64,000 nt of DNA from Pedobacter caeni (GCF_900129215.1 NZ_FQUQ01000001.1:248001-312000); one strand, 5' to 3'. Numbered from the stretch's first letter, positions 51,950 to 60,896 are shown. The notes: generated from the letters alone by a model not told the origin. Numbers and translations: made by a program.

Positions 51950-53296
51950 ATGAACAGAAGACATTTTTGCGCCAATGGATTGGTAGGATTGGCAGGGCTT
52001 ACCTTAATGCCTGAGGCATTATTTGCAAACACTAAAGATAAGGTCAGATTAGGTTATATCGGGGTAGGTTTAAGGGGGCGGAATCACATCAGTGAAGGAC
52101 TCCTTCGTGATGATGTGGAAATTACAGCCATTTGCGACACTCAGGAGAGCTCTTTAAAACATTGTCGCGCACAGTTTGTGAAAGCGGGCAAGAAACTCCC
52201 TGTAGAATATACCGGAGGGATTAATGCCTATAAAAAACTATTGGAACGCAAAGACATAGATGCTGTCATCATTGCCACGCCATGGGAATTCCATAAGGAC
52301 CAGGCTATTGATGCCATGAGGGCAGGGAAATATGTAGGTTGTGAGGTTATTGCGGGTATTACAGTAGAAGATCATTGGGAAATCCTCACGGTGTATGAAG
52401 AAACAAATGTCCCTTACATGACCCTGGAAAATGTCTCTTACCGCAGGGATGTGCTCGCAGTATTGAATATGGTCCGGAATAATGTCTTCGGGGAACTGGT
52501 TCATCTGGAAGGTGGTTATCAGCATGATCTGAGAGGTGTTTTGTTCAATGACGGTGTAAATTTTGATGGCAAGGGCGGGGAATTTGGCCCCAATGCTGTT
52601 GGTGAAGCACAATGGCGGACACAATGGAATGCCGATCGGAACGGAGATATTTATCCTACCCATGGTGCCGGTCCGATTATGAATTACATCAACATCAATT
52701 GCGGAAACCAGTTTACGAACCTGGTTTCCTTTGCCTCCAAATCCAAAGGCTTGCACCAGTACATTAAGAAAGTATCTCCCGGCAATAAGAACCTCTCTGT
52801 AAACTTCAAAAACGGGGACTTGATCACGACCATGCTGAACTGTGCAAATGGCGAAACTGTCACCTTAACTCATGATACACATTTACCAAGACCTTATTCC
52901 CTTGGATTCAGGGTGCAGGGGACAGAAGGTTTGTGGATGGATGTTGCGGATTCTATTTATGTAGAAGGGAAATCGGGAACCTATGATGAATGGGATAAAG
53001 CCAAAGTATGGCTGGATAAATACGATCATCCGCTATGGAAAAAATACGAACACCTGGCCGAAGGTGCAGGTCATGGAGGCATGGACTGGTTTGTATTTAA
53101 TGCTTTTGTGGAGTCTGTAAAACAGAAAAAACAAACGCCAATAGATATCTATGACTCCTTGACCATGAGTGTCATTACGCCGCTTTCTGAGCAATCTCTA
53201 ACAGAGGGAAATATGCCACAGAAGTTTCCTGATTTTACCAAAGGAAAATGGAAAACCGCCAAAAGTAAATTTGCATTGGACAATAGCGGCTTTTAA
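51950..53296 (+). CDS. GH109-like Tat-exported NAD-dependent glycosidase
   Basis: A 448-residue Gfo/Idh/MocA-fold protein. The N-terminus NRRHFCANGLVGLAGLTLMP is a twin-arginine signal; the Rossmann motif is LGYIGVGLRGRNH. PTHGAGPIMNYININCGN, THDTHLPRPYSLGFRVQG and DWFVFNAFVESVKQ match GH109 alpha-N-acetylgalactosaminidase rather than simple dehydrogenases. GH109 uses tightly bound NAD+ and is exported folded, which explains Tat. It would release GalNAc, to be phosphorylated by the kinase encoded just before. Other Gfo/Idh/MocA functions remain possible. Last gene of the operon. Confidence 0.85.
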   Translation: MNRRHFCANGLVGLAGLTLMPEALFANTKDKVRLGYIGVGLRGRNHISEGLLRDDVEITAICDTQESSLKHCRAQFVKAGKKLPVEYTGGINAYKKLLERKDIDAVIIATPWEFHKDQAIDAMRAGKYVGCEVIAGITVEDHWEILTVYEETNVPYMTLENVSYRRDVLAVLNMVRNNVFGELVHLEGGYQHDLRGVLFNDGVNFDGKGGEFGPNAVGEAQWRTQWNADRNGDIYPTHGAGPIMNYININCGNQFTNLVSFASKSKGLHQYIKKVSPGNKNLSVNFKNGDLITTMLNCANGETVTLTHDTHLPRPYSLGFRVQGTEGLWMDVADSIYVEGKSGTYDEWDKAKVWLDKYDHPLWKKYEHLAEGAGHGGMDWFVFNAFVESVKQKKQTPIDIYDSLTMSVITPLSEQSLTEGNMPQKFPDFTKGKWKTAKSKFALDNSGF

Positions 53297-53307
53297 AGGT
53301 CTTTTAA

Positions 53308-53351
53308 AAAAAATCGCATTAACCTGAATCCCCAGGTTAATGCGATTTTTT
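53308..53351. terminator. Strong bidirectional terminator at the end of the locus
   Basis: A 19-bp stem (53308-53326 and 53333-53351) with a six-base loop has a run of As on the left and Ts on the right (ATCGCATTAACCTG and CAGGTTAATGCGAT cores). It ends the large locus transcript and the convergent hydrolase transcript. Confidence 0.92.
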
Positions 53352-53364
53352 CAATTGGTGTTTA

Positions 53365-54159
53365 TTATTTTTTCTGTACTCCTTTTTTCGCGGCTTCGAT
53401 GATCACGCTGGCCACTTTTTCTGGTTGCGACATAAAGATCACATGGCTTCCTTTTACTTCAGTCACTTTTGTGTTTGAGCGTTTGTACATCGCATGTTGA
53501 ATCTCAGGAGCAATACTTTTGTCTTCTGTAGCGATCAGGCCATAGGCAGGTTTATCTCTCCATGCGGCATGGGTAATCGGGGTAATGAATCCTTTTGCAT
53601 AAAATGCCCCTTGTGAAGCGTACATAAAATCAGCTTCTTCTTTACTGATATCTGCACAAAAGCCTTTGTGGAATTTCGCTTTGTCATAATACACGATTCC
53701 TTTATCATCAGGAGGCAAAACTCCGTTTTCTGGTGCAGGCGGGGCGGTTTGAAGCCATTGCACAGTAGACTCCCCATTATCCGGCTGGAAGGCTGCGATA
53801 TAAACCAGGGCGGCTACTTTAGGATGATTTCCTGCTTCTGTAATCACTGTTCCACCCCAGGAATGACCTGCAAGAATTACCGGACCATCCTGTTTATCTA
53901 AAACAACTTGTGTTGCTTTTACATCATCCTCCAATGAAGTCAAAGGGTTTTGTACTACAGTTACATGATATCCTTTTTTGCTGAGCACATTGTAAAGTGC
54001 TTTATATCCCGAGCCATCTGCAAATGCCCCATGTACCAATACTACATTTTTTATTTCCTGAGCGTTTACTTCAGTTACTGTACCTGCTACTGATGCGATT
54101 GCTACTGTTGTGGCCAATAAACCACTTTTGATTTTGTTTTTTAGATTCTGAGTTTTCAT
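53365..54159 (-). CDS. Secreted alpha/beta hydrolase
   Basis: A 264-residue protein with a signal peptide (about residues 1-34, ending EVNAQ). Alpha/beta-hydrolase core: oxyanion segment LVHGAFADGSGY, nucleophile S100 in AGHSWGGTV, acid in LIATEDKSI and base in KGSHVIFMSQ. It resembles the small hydrolase group including EstC-like and hydroxynitrile-lyase-like enzymes, which have diverse ester substrates. It is divergent from nothing close: an AraC gene follows on the same strand with a 105-base gap, so regulation by it is only possible. Confidence 0.9.
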   Translation of the reverse strand: MKTQNLKNKIKSGLLATTVAIASVAGTVTEVNAQEIKNVVLVHGAFADGSGYKALYNVLSKKGYHVTVVQNPLTSLEDDVKATQVVLDKQDGPVILAGHSWGGTVITEAGNHPKVAALVYIAAFQPDNGESTVQWLQTAPPAPENGVLPPDDKGIVYYDKAKFHKGFCADISKEEADFMYASQGAFYAKGFITPITHAAWRDKPAYGLIATEDKSIAPEIQHAMYKRSNTKVTEVKGSHVIFMSQPEKVASVIIEAAKKGVQKK

Positions 54160-54264
54160 CTTTTTTGTCGTTGAGTTTTTTGGTTCGTATCAACAATACA
54201 AAGGTGGGATGAAATGAAGCCTCAGGTAATAGACATACTTCCTAATAGATTGTAATTTTTTCCC

Positions 54265-55113
54265 TTAGATCACTAATTTTTTATTTCTGTAACCAATGGG
54301 AGAGTAGGAGGTGTGTTTTTTAAAGAAATTGCTGAAGTAAGCAGGATCTTCAAAACCCAGTTCATAGGTGATTTCCTTGGAAGTCTTGTCTGTGTAGTAA
54401 AGGAGTCTTTTTGCTTCAATGATGATTCTTTCCTGGATGATCTGAATCGGGGTCTTTTGCTGGAATAAAGCAAACAGATTGGACAATGTTTTTGGAGATT
54501 TGTTGAGCTGCTGCGCATAAAAATGAACAGAATGCTGATTGTGAAAATTGCCTTCCACCAGTAAATTGAATTTGCGGATAATATGGAACCGGTCGTTCTG
54601 CATTTTAGGGTCCGGGAGGTATTCTGATTTGGCCAGCTGGGTAACTGTAATGATCAGTCTCTTCAATAACATGATCAGCATGTCGTTCTGTACATGGTCT
54701 GAGGTGTTCATTTCAGAGATAAACATATTTAGCAGTAACAACATCTTTTCCTGAGCAGCCTCGTTCAGATTGATAAACAAATTATTGCCTATTGCAAATA
54801 GAAATCCAACACAGCTCACTTCCGCATCATGGTCAACCATACAGTAAAACTCCCTGTTGAATTGCCAGGCAACTACATCCGAACTGCGGTCAAAAAAGAA
54901 GGATTGGTTGAACATCAGCGGTAAAACAGATTGTGCCGGAAATACCATTTCTTCCCCATCGATCGTCACTGTCTGATGCTCTGCCCGGTTCCAGACAATG
55001 CTGAAATATTTATTGTCGCGGTCTTTGGAATAGACAAGACGCTCAAAATATTGCTCAGCATTCATTAGTAACAGGTGGCCACCAGAATTTGAATCGGAGA
55101 GATGTAGTTTCAT
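54265..55113 (-). CDS. AraC-family transcriptional regulator
   Basis: A 282-residue regulator. N-terminal sensor domain (FSIVWNRAEHQTVTIDGEEM, FFFDRSSDVVAWQFNREFYC), C-terminal double helix-turn-helix (SVHFYAQQLNKSPKTLSNLF, SKEITYELGFEDPAYFSNFF, TSYSPIGYRNK). The ATG at 55113 (MKLHLSD) is preferred; upstream codons include a GTG at 55155. It lies upstream of the secreted hydrolase on the same strand and may control it. Confidence 0.88.
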   Translation of the reverse strand: MKLHLSDSNSGGHLLLMNAEQYFERLVYSKDRDNKYFSIVWNRAEHQTVTIDGEEMVFPAQSVLPLMFNQSFFFDRSSDVVAWQFNREFYCMVDHDAEVSCVGFLFAIGNNLFINLNEAAQEKMLLLLNMFISEMNTSDHVQNDMLIMLLKRLIITVTQLAKSEYLPDPKMQNDRFHIIRKFNLLVEGNFHNQHSVHFYAQQLNKSPKTLSNLFALFQQKTPIQIIQERIIIEAKRLLYYTDKTSKEITYELGFEDPAYFSNFFKKHTSYSPIGYRNKKLVI

Positions 55114-55269
55114 TTCAGGTAAAAGTAAATGATACCTGACAAATATCATAATCACGATCTCCTGGTTTTTCTACATCACATGGTGTTTTACCTTGTCAGA
55201 GGTTGGATTTGTTAAGCAGGCAAGAACATTGCTGTTATTTGGGGAGTACCTAAATTATTTTCAGGACAA

Positions 55270-55482
55270 TTAAAGGAGAGATAACAGTTCGATAGTTGAA
55301 ATGGCCGAAGGGTCTTCAAACTGTTGCTGATAGATGTTTTCAGGTATCTCAATTGGTGCCGATGTGGTCCGTACCAGGATTCCTTTTTCTATTCTTTTAC
55401 AGGAAACAAAGTCGCCAATATCGGGGTTTAATTCTTTCATCCTGATCAAAAGTTCATAGATTACATACGTCGCTATCTGCAT
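55270..55482 (-). CDS. Small protein of unknown function
   Basis: A 70-residue frame (starts MQIATYVIYELLIRMKELNP) with balanced composition and no signal peptide. A minus-strand TAATTTCG, close to the -7 consensus, ends a few bases before the ATG, so it could be a leaderless gene. No family recognised; it may be a chance frame. Confidence 0.4.
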   Translation of the reverse strand: MQIATYVIYELLIRMKELNPDIGDFVSCKRIEKGILVRTTSAPIEIPENIYQQQFEDPSAISTIELLSLL

Positions 55483-55662
55483 GTTGCGAAATTAGGAAAT
55501 GTTAATTTAACGATAAATTATCATTATGTTAATGAAAACTTAATGAGGTGCAAAAACTTAACAGAAGACCTTAGGCGATTTGGATGATGCCATTATTAAA
55601 GATTTTTCTACTTTAGGGGATTAAAATATTGATGCCATGTTGCGCAAAGAAAGATCAGATAT

Positions 55663-56070
55663 ATGAAAAAAGGAAAAATCAAGATGGGGTGTTTTTCTGT
55701 GTTTGTTCTTTTATGTGCGATTTTATTTACCGGCTTGAATGCAAACTATTATTTAGGGGATAATTTTAAAATAAAGGCATTTGGCGAAAAACATAAGGGC
55801 ATCATTGTCAGAATCGACAGTTCGGCAAGTAATTATAATAACTATAACTACTCCTACAATGTTAGGTTTCGCAATCATGATAAAAATGATTCCGTGATCA
55901 TTGTGGAAAGAGCGAGGCACAACTATTATCCATTGCAAACGGAGATCAGTTTTGCAAAAATGGACCAGGAAAGTCGTTTTGCCTTTTCTCTGAAAGACAT
56001 CATCTCTCAGATTATCTTTGGTGCTTTGCTGATCGGAGCCTGGTACCTGGTGGTAAAGAACATCACTTAA
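55663..56070 (+). CDS. Small two-helix membrane protein, DUF3592-like
   Basis: A 135-residue protein with an N-terminal transmembrane helix (VFVLLCAILFTGLNANYYL) and a C-terminal one (IIFGALLIGAWYLVVKN), with a beta-rich domain between (KGIIVRIDSSASNYNN, SYNVRFRNHDKND), the pattern of DUF3592-like proteins. Function unknown. It ends eight bases before an AraC gene, so they are probably co-transcribed. Confidence 0.7.
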   Translation: MKKGKIKMGCFSVFVLLCAILFTGLNANYYLGDNFKIKAFGEKHKGIIVRIDSSASNYNNYNYSYNVRFRNHDKNDSVIIVERARHNYYPLQTEISFAKMDQESRFAFSLKDIISQIIFGALLIGAWYLVVKNIT

Positions 56071-56078
56071 TTTTCCTT

Positions 56079-56927
56079 ATGAAGAAACAATCCATACCTA
56101 TACATGTAGCTGAACTGGAAGAGAATGGTATAGAGATCCATCCGATAAGTAGTAATATCGAGCCTTATCAAATGCCTCATCGCGACGACCACTACATGTT
56201 CATTATTCAGCAGGCAGGTTCTATGTTAATGGAAGTGGATTTCAAGGAAGTGGCTATACCCGGTTCCTCGCTATTTTTCGTTGCTCCCGGGCAGGTACAT
56301 CGATATTTACGTTTTGAGGACGCTCAGGGCTGGTTGTTATTTGTGGACACAAGTTTACTTTCCGTTCAGAGCAGGGACATCTTCAGTACCTATTTTAATG
56401 CAGGGCAGATCGCTTCAGTTCAAAAAGACGATGCCGTATTTAAATTGGTGCCCTTACTGGAGGAGGTGGTGGGTAATGCCTTAGTTCCATTGCGTGAAAA
56501 ACTCATCAGTTCGCTTACAGACAGCCTGACTTCCCTGATCGCTTCCAGCATCATCAAAGCAAAACATGTTGCACATGTGATCGGAGGACAAAAGTACAAC
56601 ACAGTGATCCGTTTTAAAAAACTGGTCGCCGAAAAGTACAGCAGCTTAAAACAGGTTAAAGCGTATGCTGAAATGTTGAACATCAGCCCACTTTACCTGA
56701 ATGAAATTGCGAAGGAGATCACCGGATTCCCCGCAAGCTATTGGATCAGCCAGGAGATCATCCTGGAAGCCAGGCGGATGCTGTACTATACCACACTCGA
56801 TGTAAAACAGATTGCTTATGCGCTGGGCTATGATGACCATGCCTACTTTTCCCGCTTCTTTAAAAAACAAGTTGGGATGACTGCCCTGGCGTTTAGAAAC
56901 ATAAAACCGTTAATTGTCCAATCATAA
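56079..56927 (+). CDS. AraC-family transcriptional regulator
   Basis: A 282-residue regulator: cupin-like N-terminus (PHRDDHYMFIIQQAGSMLME, LFFVAPGQVHRYLRF) and C-terminal helix-turn-helix pair (QVKAYAEMLNISPLYLNEIA, VKQIAYALGYDDHAYFSRFF, GMTALAFRN). It is followed after 78 bases by the MFS transporter and siderophore-interacting protein genes, the likely targets. Comparable AraC-MFS pairs occur in iron or drug responses. Confidence 0.9.
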   Translation: MKKQSIPIHVAELEENGIEIHPISSNIEPYQMPHRDDHYMFIIQQAGSMLMEVDFKEVAIPGSSLFFVAPGQVHRYLRFEDAQGWLLFVDTSLLSVQSRDIFSTYFNAGQIASVQKDDAVFKLVPLLEEVVGNALVPLREKLISSLTDSLTSLIASSIIKAKHVAHVIGGQKYNTVIRFKKLVAEKYSSLKQVKAYAEMLNISPLYLNEIAKEITGFPASYWISQEIILEARRMLYYTTLDVKQIAYALGYDDHAYFSRFFKKQVGMTALAFRNIKPLIVQS

Positions 56928-56963
56928 CCGTTGTCTGACTATCTTTTGAGAAAGCCAGCGCTT

Positions 56964-56971
56964 TAATTTTG
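56964..56971 (+). promoter_or_regulatory. -7 box upstream of the MFS gene
   Basis: TAATTTTG matches TAnnTTTG and lies 34 bases before the MFS start. The nearest TTG is only 15 bases upstream, so the -33 element is poor, as expected of a promoter that needs an activator. Confidence 0.35.
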
Positions 56972-57005
56972 TAGCCGTATAATAATTAATAACATACGTT
57001 ACAAA

Positions 57006-58232
57006 ATGAAAGAAACAAATAACCTTACTTTAGTTATCGAGGGTACTCAAGCCCAGGATAACCACATTACTACCGAACCAGAAAAGAGTTTTCAACGAAT
57101 CATCATCCCCATCATCGTTTCGGTTTTTGCCATATACCTTACCATAGGTATGACCCTGGGGATACTTCCCGGTTTTGTAAAAAACGAATTGAAATTCACC
57201 AGCCTCATGGTAGGGGTAGTGATCGGACTACAATTTTTATCTACCTTATTAACCAGGGCTTATGCGGGCAAGCTAACCGATACTAAAGGCCCGAAGTTGA
57301 GCAGCAAAATCGGAATACTGCTGATCATCTTATCTGGTGTCATCTATCTGATCGCCATATTTTTCAGTCAGCTGGCTTTAGTTGCTTTAGGGTTGATCAT
57401 CCTCGCGAGGATCGTTCATGGGATATCAGAAAGTTTATCCATTACCAGTGCCTTAACCTGGGGGATCGGATTGGTAGGCACTCAGAAATCGGGCAAGGTG
57501 ATGACCTGGAATGGGATTGCCATGTATGCCGGGATCGCAATAGGTGCGCCAATGGCGATATGGATGAAAAGCACTTTCGGCATTTCTTCAGTGTTTTTTA
57601 CGCTGATCGTGCTATCTGTCATCAGCTGGCTCTCTACCATTCAACTCCCAACTTTACCGGTTGATGCATCGCATGTGAGAACACCGTTTTACAAAGTGAT
57701 TGGTCTCATCTCCGGACAGGGATTAGGGCTGGCCTTTTCGGCTATTGGGTTTGCCTGTATCTCTTCCTTTATTTCATTGCTCTTTGCTGCGAAAAACTGG
57801 GGTAATCCCTCCATGGCCTTTATGATCTTCGGGATGTCTTACATTCTGACCAGGGTATTTTTCTCCTCTTTCCCCGACAAGTTTGGCGGATATAAAGTTG
57901 CCCTTGTGTCTTTGCTCATCGAGGCTGCCGGCCAGCTTCTGATCTGCTTATCGTTAACCGAAACAATGGCACTCCTGGGCTGTGCACTTACAGGTGTTGG
58001 CTTTTCCCTGATCTTTCCTGCCTTGGGTGTTCTGGCTATAAAAAAGGTAGCACCGCAGATGAGAGGAACAGCATTAGCCGGCTATGCCGCATTCTTTGAC
58101 CTTTCTCTGGCACTTGCCGGACCAATTGCCGGCCTCATTGCGGGTTGGTTCAGTTATCAGGCGATTTACTTATTTGGTGCCATTAGTTGTCTGCTTTCGT
58201 TATTCATTGTCTTTTCAAATCAGCATAAATAA
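57006..58232 (+). CDS. MFS transporter
   Basis: A 408-residue inner-membrane protein with 12 hydrophobic segments. GLQFLSTLLTRAYAGKLTDT is the major-facilitator loop 2-3 motif; the second half starts near SGQGLGLAFSAIGFACISS and contains FSSFPDKFGGYKVALVS. The group resembles uncharacterised sugar/drug MFS proteins. It stands 35 bases ahead of a siderophore-interacting protein, suggesting transport of a siderophore or its breakdown product, import or export not decidable. Confidence 0.92.
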   Translation: MKETNNLTLVIEGTQAQDNHITTEPEKSFQRIIIPIIVSVFAIYLTIGMTLGILPGFVKNELKFTSLMVGVVIGLQFLSTLLTRAYAGKLTDTKGPKLSSKIGILLIILSGVIYLIAIFFSQLALVALGLIILARIVHGISESLSITSALTWGIGLVGTQKSGKVMTWNGIAMYAGIAIGAPMAIWMKSTFGISSVFFTLIVLSVISWLSTIQLPTLPVDASHVRTPFYKVIGLISGQGLGLAFSAIGFACISSFISLLFAAKNWGNPSMAFMIFGMSYILTRVFFSSFPDKFGGYKVALVSLLIEAAGQLLICLSLTETMALLGCALTGVGFSLIFPALGVLAIKKVAPQMRGTALAGYAAFFDLSLALAGPIAGLIAGWFSYQAIYLFGAISCLLSLFIVFSNQHK

Positions 58233-58267
58233 ACCATTGATTATCTAGAAAACATATAAAACTCATT

Positions 58268-59068
58268 ATGGAAATCATAAAGAAAAAAGGGATACGTTCG
58301 GTTTTCAGCGTAAAGGAAAAAATATTCCTCAGCCCACATTATATCCGCATTGTCTTTGATATGACGGAGCAACAAGTTAAAAAGTTTGCTAACGCAAGGA
58401 TTGGTGCACACAACAAAATATTTATCCCTGCGCCCGGTTCTGATGAAGTTCTGTTCCCGGATGATGCAGAAGAAAGCGGAAAGGTAGCTTCTGTAAAAAG
58501 AACGTATACCACCAGACATATCGATACTTCAAAGAAGGAGTTATGGATTGATTTCATAGATCATGCCGATCATGGTCCGGCATCTTACTGGGCATGCCGG
58601 GCGGTTGCAGGAAGCAAATTGGGAATTGCCATGAAAGAGGGCAACAGGCCATTGTTTCCTGAAGCAGCGGAGTATTTCTTTGTTGGCGATAGTACTGCTA
58701 TTCCTGTCATTTCGGCAATGATGGAGCAATTGCCGGATCATGTAAAAGTGAAAGCAATCCTTGAGGTATATGGTAAAGAGGATATGATCAGCCTGTCTTC
58801 CCACGCCAATACCAGCATTGACTGGGTTTATAACGAGCATCCTGAAATGGGCAGTAACTTGTTTGATATTGTACAATATCTGAGATTCCCCAACGCGCAA
58901 CGTTTCTTCTTTTTTGCAGGTGAATTTGATAGCGCGAAAAAGATACGGCAACATTTTAAAGAGACACTGGACTGGTTACCCGCTGATTATTCTGTAGTTT
59001 CCTATTGGAAAAGGGGAGCATCAGAAGATGAATCTTCATTACTACGTTCCGAGGACAGACGTTCCTAA
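58268..59068 (+). CDS. Siderophore-interacting protein (FAD-dependent ferric-siderophore reductase type)
   Basis: A 266-residue cytoplasmic flavoprotein. It has the ViuB/SIP pattern: HYIRIVFDMT, RTYTTRHIDTSKKEL, DHGPASYWACRAVAGSKLGI, YFFVGDSTAIPVISAMMEQL, FFFAGEFDSAKKIRQHFKE. The R-x-Y-T motif binds FAD and GDSTAIP the NAD(P)H. It reduces ferric siderophores to release iron. The gene is 35 bases after the MFS gene, and a terminator follows. Confidence 0.92.
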   Translation: MEIIKKKGIRSVFSVKEKIFLSPHYIRIVFDMTEQQVKKFANARIGAHNKIFIPAPGSDEVLFPDDAEESGKVASVKRTYTTRHIDTSKKELWIDFIDHADHGPASYWACRAVAGSKLGIAMKEGNRPLFPEAAEYFFVGDSTAIPVISAMMEQLPDHVKVKAILEVYGKEDMISLSSHANTSIDWVYNEHPEMGSNLFDIVQYLRFPNAQRFFFFAGEFDSAKKIRQHFKETLDWLPADYSVVSYWKRGASEDESSLLRSEDRRS

Positions 59069-59099
59069 GCATTTGTAACTCTTTCAATGATGATGACTT

Positions 59100-59122
59100 A
59101 AACCCGCTCAGGCGGGTTTTTT
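59100..59122 (+). terminator. Terminator after the siderophore-interacting protein gene
   Basis: AAACCCGC and GCGGGTTT (59100-59107 and 59112-59119) form an 8-bp GC-rich stem with a TCAG loop, followed by Ts. Confidence 0.9.
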
Positions 59123-59252
59123 ATTTGCAGGCAATTTCAGTGCTGATTAATCTTTTTTAATCCTTTATAGTCCAACAAACAGGAGCGGCCGCTAAACATC
59201 CGGCCAGAAATTAGCATGGGAATTTTTCTACTTCACACAAATAGAGAAAACA

Positions 59253-59837
59253 ATGAAAAAGCAAATGTTAATACTATTGGGGCTGGTGGCTATATTGTCG
59301 TCCTGTTCCAGCTACAATTATTATTCCGTCAGCAATAAAAAGCTGAATGATGAATACCGTACCTATGCCTGGTTGCCTGAGGGTAAATCCAAAGCTTCAA
59401 GTGTTTATGATAATGATGTCGCCGCTGATAAGATTGTAGAGACAGCGAGTGCAGAGCTGAACAAAAGAGGTTTTGAGCTGAATAACCGCAAACCTGATCT
59501 GCTGATCAGGTATACTGCCGTGGTAAACAGGGAAACCAAATCTTATAACGAACCGGTATATTATGATCCTCCCGGAAGGTATGTTCCGCGTGTAGGGATC
59601 CACCGTGGCCGTGCGTTTTACTATTACGCTTACCGTAATCCCTTTCCTGTTTATGTAGGTAATGAACAGCGGACCGTAAATGTAAAACAAGGTAGTATCA
59701 TGATCGACTTAATCGATCGCAGAAGTAAAAAGGTGATCTGGAGAGGCTGGGCTGAAGGGGAGTTGAACAATCCGGAGAAGGCAATTAATCAATTACCTGA
59801 AGTGATAGAAAACATTTTCAAAAAGTTTCCGGTTTAA
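59253..59837 (+). CDS. DUF4136 lipoprotein
   Basis: A 194-residue lipoprotein with a lipobox in AILSSCSSYN. DUF4136 is shown by YRTYAWLPEGKSKASS, AADKIVETASAELNKRGFEL, KPDLLIRYTAVVNRETK and the late SIMIDLIDRRSKKVIWRGWA. It probably sits in the outer membrane or periplasm; no function is established for the family. Monocistronic, with a strong hairpin after it. Confidence 0.88.
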   Translation: MKKQMLILLGLVAILSSCSSYNYYSVSNKKLNDEYRTYAWLPEGKSKASSVYDNDVAADKIVETASAELNKRGFELNNRKPDLLIRYTAVVNRETKSYNEPVYYDPPGRYVPRVGIHRGRAFYYYAYRNPFPVYVGNEQRTVNVKQGSIMIDLIDRRSKKVIWRGWAEGELNNPEKAINQLPEVIENIFKKFPV

Positions 59838-59852
59838 GAAAGGTTTCATAGC

Positions 59853-59887
59853 AGCAGATGATTTACTGCATCAGTAAATCATCTGCT
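59853..59887 (+). terminator. Hairpin after the DUF4136 gene
   Basis: A 16-bp perfect stem (59853-59868 and 59872-59887, CAT loop; AGCAGATG/CATCTGCT outer part). A T-run comes only nine bases later, so it may act as terminator or transcript stabiliser. Confidence 0.7.
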
Positions 59888-59973
59888 AAAAATGTCTTTT
59901 TTAATTATTGATAGATCAGGTCCATTTTAAACAATATCTAAACCAGGCTGTTCTAATACCGGACATGACCAAG

Positions 59974-60006
59974 AATTTCATCAGCAACACTTAAGCTGAT
60001 GAAATT
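59974..60006. terminator. Second hairpin before the DUF72 gene
   Basis: AATTTCATCAGC and GCTGATGAAATT (59974-59985 and 59995-60006) form a 12-bp perfect stem followed by TTAATTT. With the previous hairpin, the intergenic region has two barriers to read-through. Confidence 0.6.
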
Positions 60007-60031
60007 TTAATTTGATATACACCATTTGCAA

Positions 60032-60784
60032 ATGGATAGAGATTTCTCAGACGCTTATTATTCGGGTACCAGTGGACTACTGCTGCCAGTACGGAATAAA
60101 TTGTTTTATCCGGAAGAATTTAAAGATAAGAGCAGGCTTTTTTTTTATGGTTCCATGATGAACAGTATTGAGATCAATAGTTCCTTTTATAAGGTGCCTA
60201 TGGGTTCAACTGTAGCTAAATGGGCTAATGATGTGCCTGAAGGATTCAAATTCACTTTTAAACTGTTCAGGGAGATCACACACCATAAAGGTCTGGCTTT
60301 TGACCCAGATATGGTGGAACGCTTTTTAAGGGTGATTGACCTTGTTGGCGACAAAAAGGGATGTCTGTTGGTCCAGTTTCCTCCAGGTGTACGGATCGCT
60401 CAGCTCAGACAACTGGCTTTACTGATGAATTCATTACGCGAAGCTGATCCTCAATCTCTGTGGAATATCGCCCTTGAATTCCGCCATGTTTCGCTTTATC
60501 ATGATGAGGTGTTCAGACTATTGGAAGAAAATAACATGGGAATGGTGATCCAGGATAAACCGCCGGCAATCACCCCTTTTATAGAAACAGAACTGCCCTT
60601 TGTTTACCTGCGCTTTCATGGCCCGGGAGGAAGTTATAGAGGAAGCTATGAAGATGAAGTGCTTTACGAATATGCAGGATATATCCGCGACTGGCTTTCC
60701 GAAGGAAAAAAAGTATATGTCTATTTTAACAATACCATGGGTAGTGCAATAGCAAATTTGTTTACCTTAAAAGACCTGATATAA
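60032..60784 (+). CDS. DUF72 family protein
   Basis: A 250-residue TIM-barrel-like protein: YYSGTSGLLLPVRNKLFYPE, SIEINSSFYKVPMGSTVAKW, FKFTFKLFREITHHKGL, LLVQFPPGVRI, ALEFRHVSLYHDEVFRLLEE, YLRFHGPGGSYRGSYED, and YVYFNNTMGSAIANL. DUF72 is widespread and its enzymatic role is unknown; structural resemblance to the xylose-isomerase-like barrels has been noted. The ATG at 60032 is preferred to a TTG two codons earlier. Confidence 0.9.
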   Translation: MDRDFSDAYYSGTSGLLLPVRNKLFYPEEFKDKSRLFFYGSMMNSIEINSSFYKVPMGSTVAKWANDVPEGFKFTFKLFREITHHKGLAFDPDMVERFLRVIDLVGDKKGCLLVQFPPGVRIAQLRQLALLMNSLREADPQSLWNIALEFRHVSLYHDEVFRLLEENNMGMVIQDKPPAITPFIETELPFVYLRFHGPGGSYRGSYEDEVLYEYAGYIRDWLSEGKKVYVYFNNTMGSAIANLFTLKDLI

Positions 60785-60866
60785 ACAGTTTTTTTTGGCA
60801 TAAAAAACCAGGCAGCTGTTGCTTAGTTAAAGAGTGTTAAAGATAGTTAATAAAGAGTTAACGGAG

Positions 60867-60896
60867 TTGTGACTTAGCGCGCAATTTTTATATTTG
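60867..60896 (+). promoter_or_regulatory. Promoter of the S9 peptidase gene
   Basis: TTG (60867-60869), 19 bases, TATATTTG (60889-60896): an exact match to the Bacteroidota promoter form. The leader is then about 90 bases long and carries a small GCAACGAAACTTTCG-type hairpin. No regulator site is evident. Confidence 0.8.

Noticed and set aside
51950..53296. Simple NAD-dependent sugar dehydrogenase
   Set aside because: The Tat signal and the PTHGAGP and HDT..PRPY motifs fit GH109 better, although this needs an alignment.
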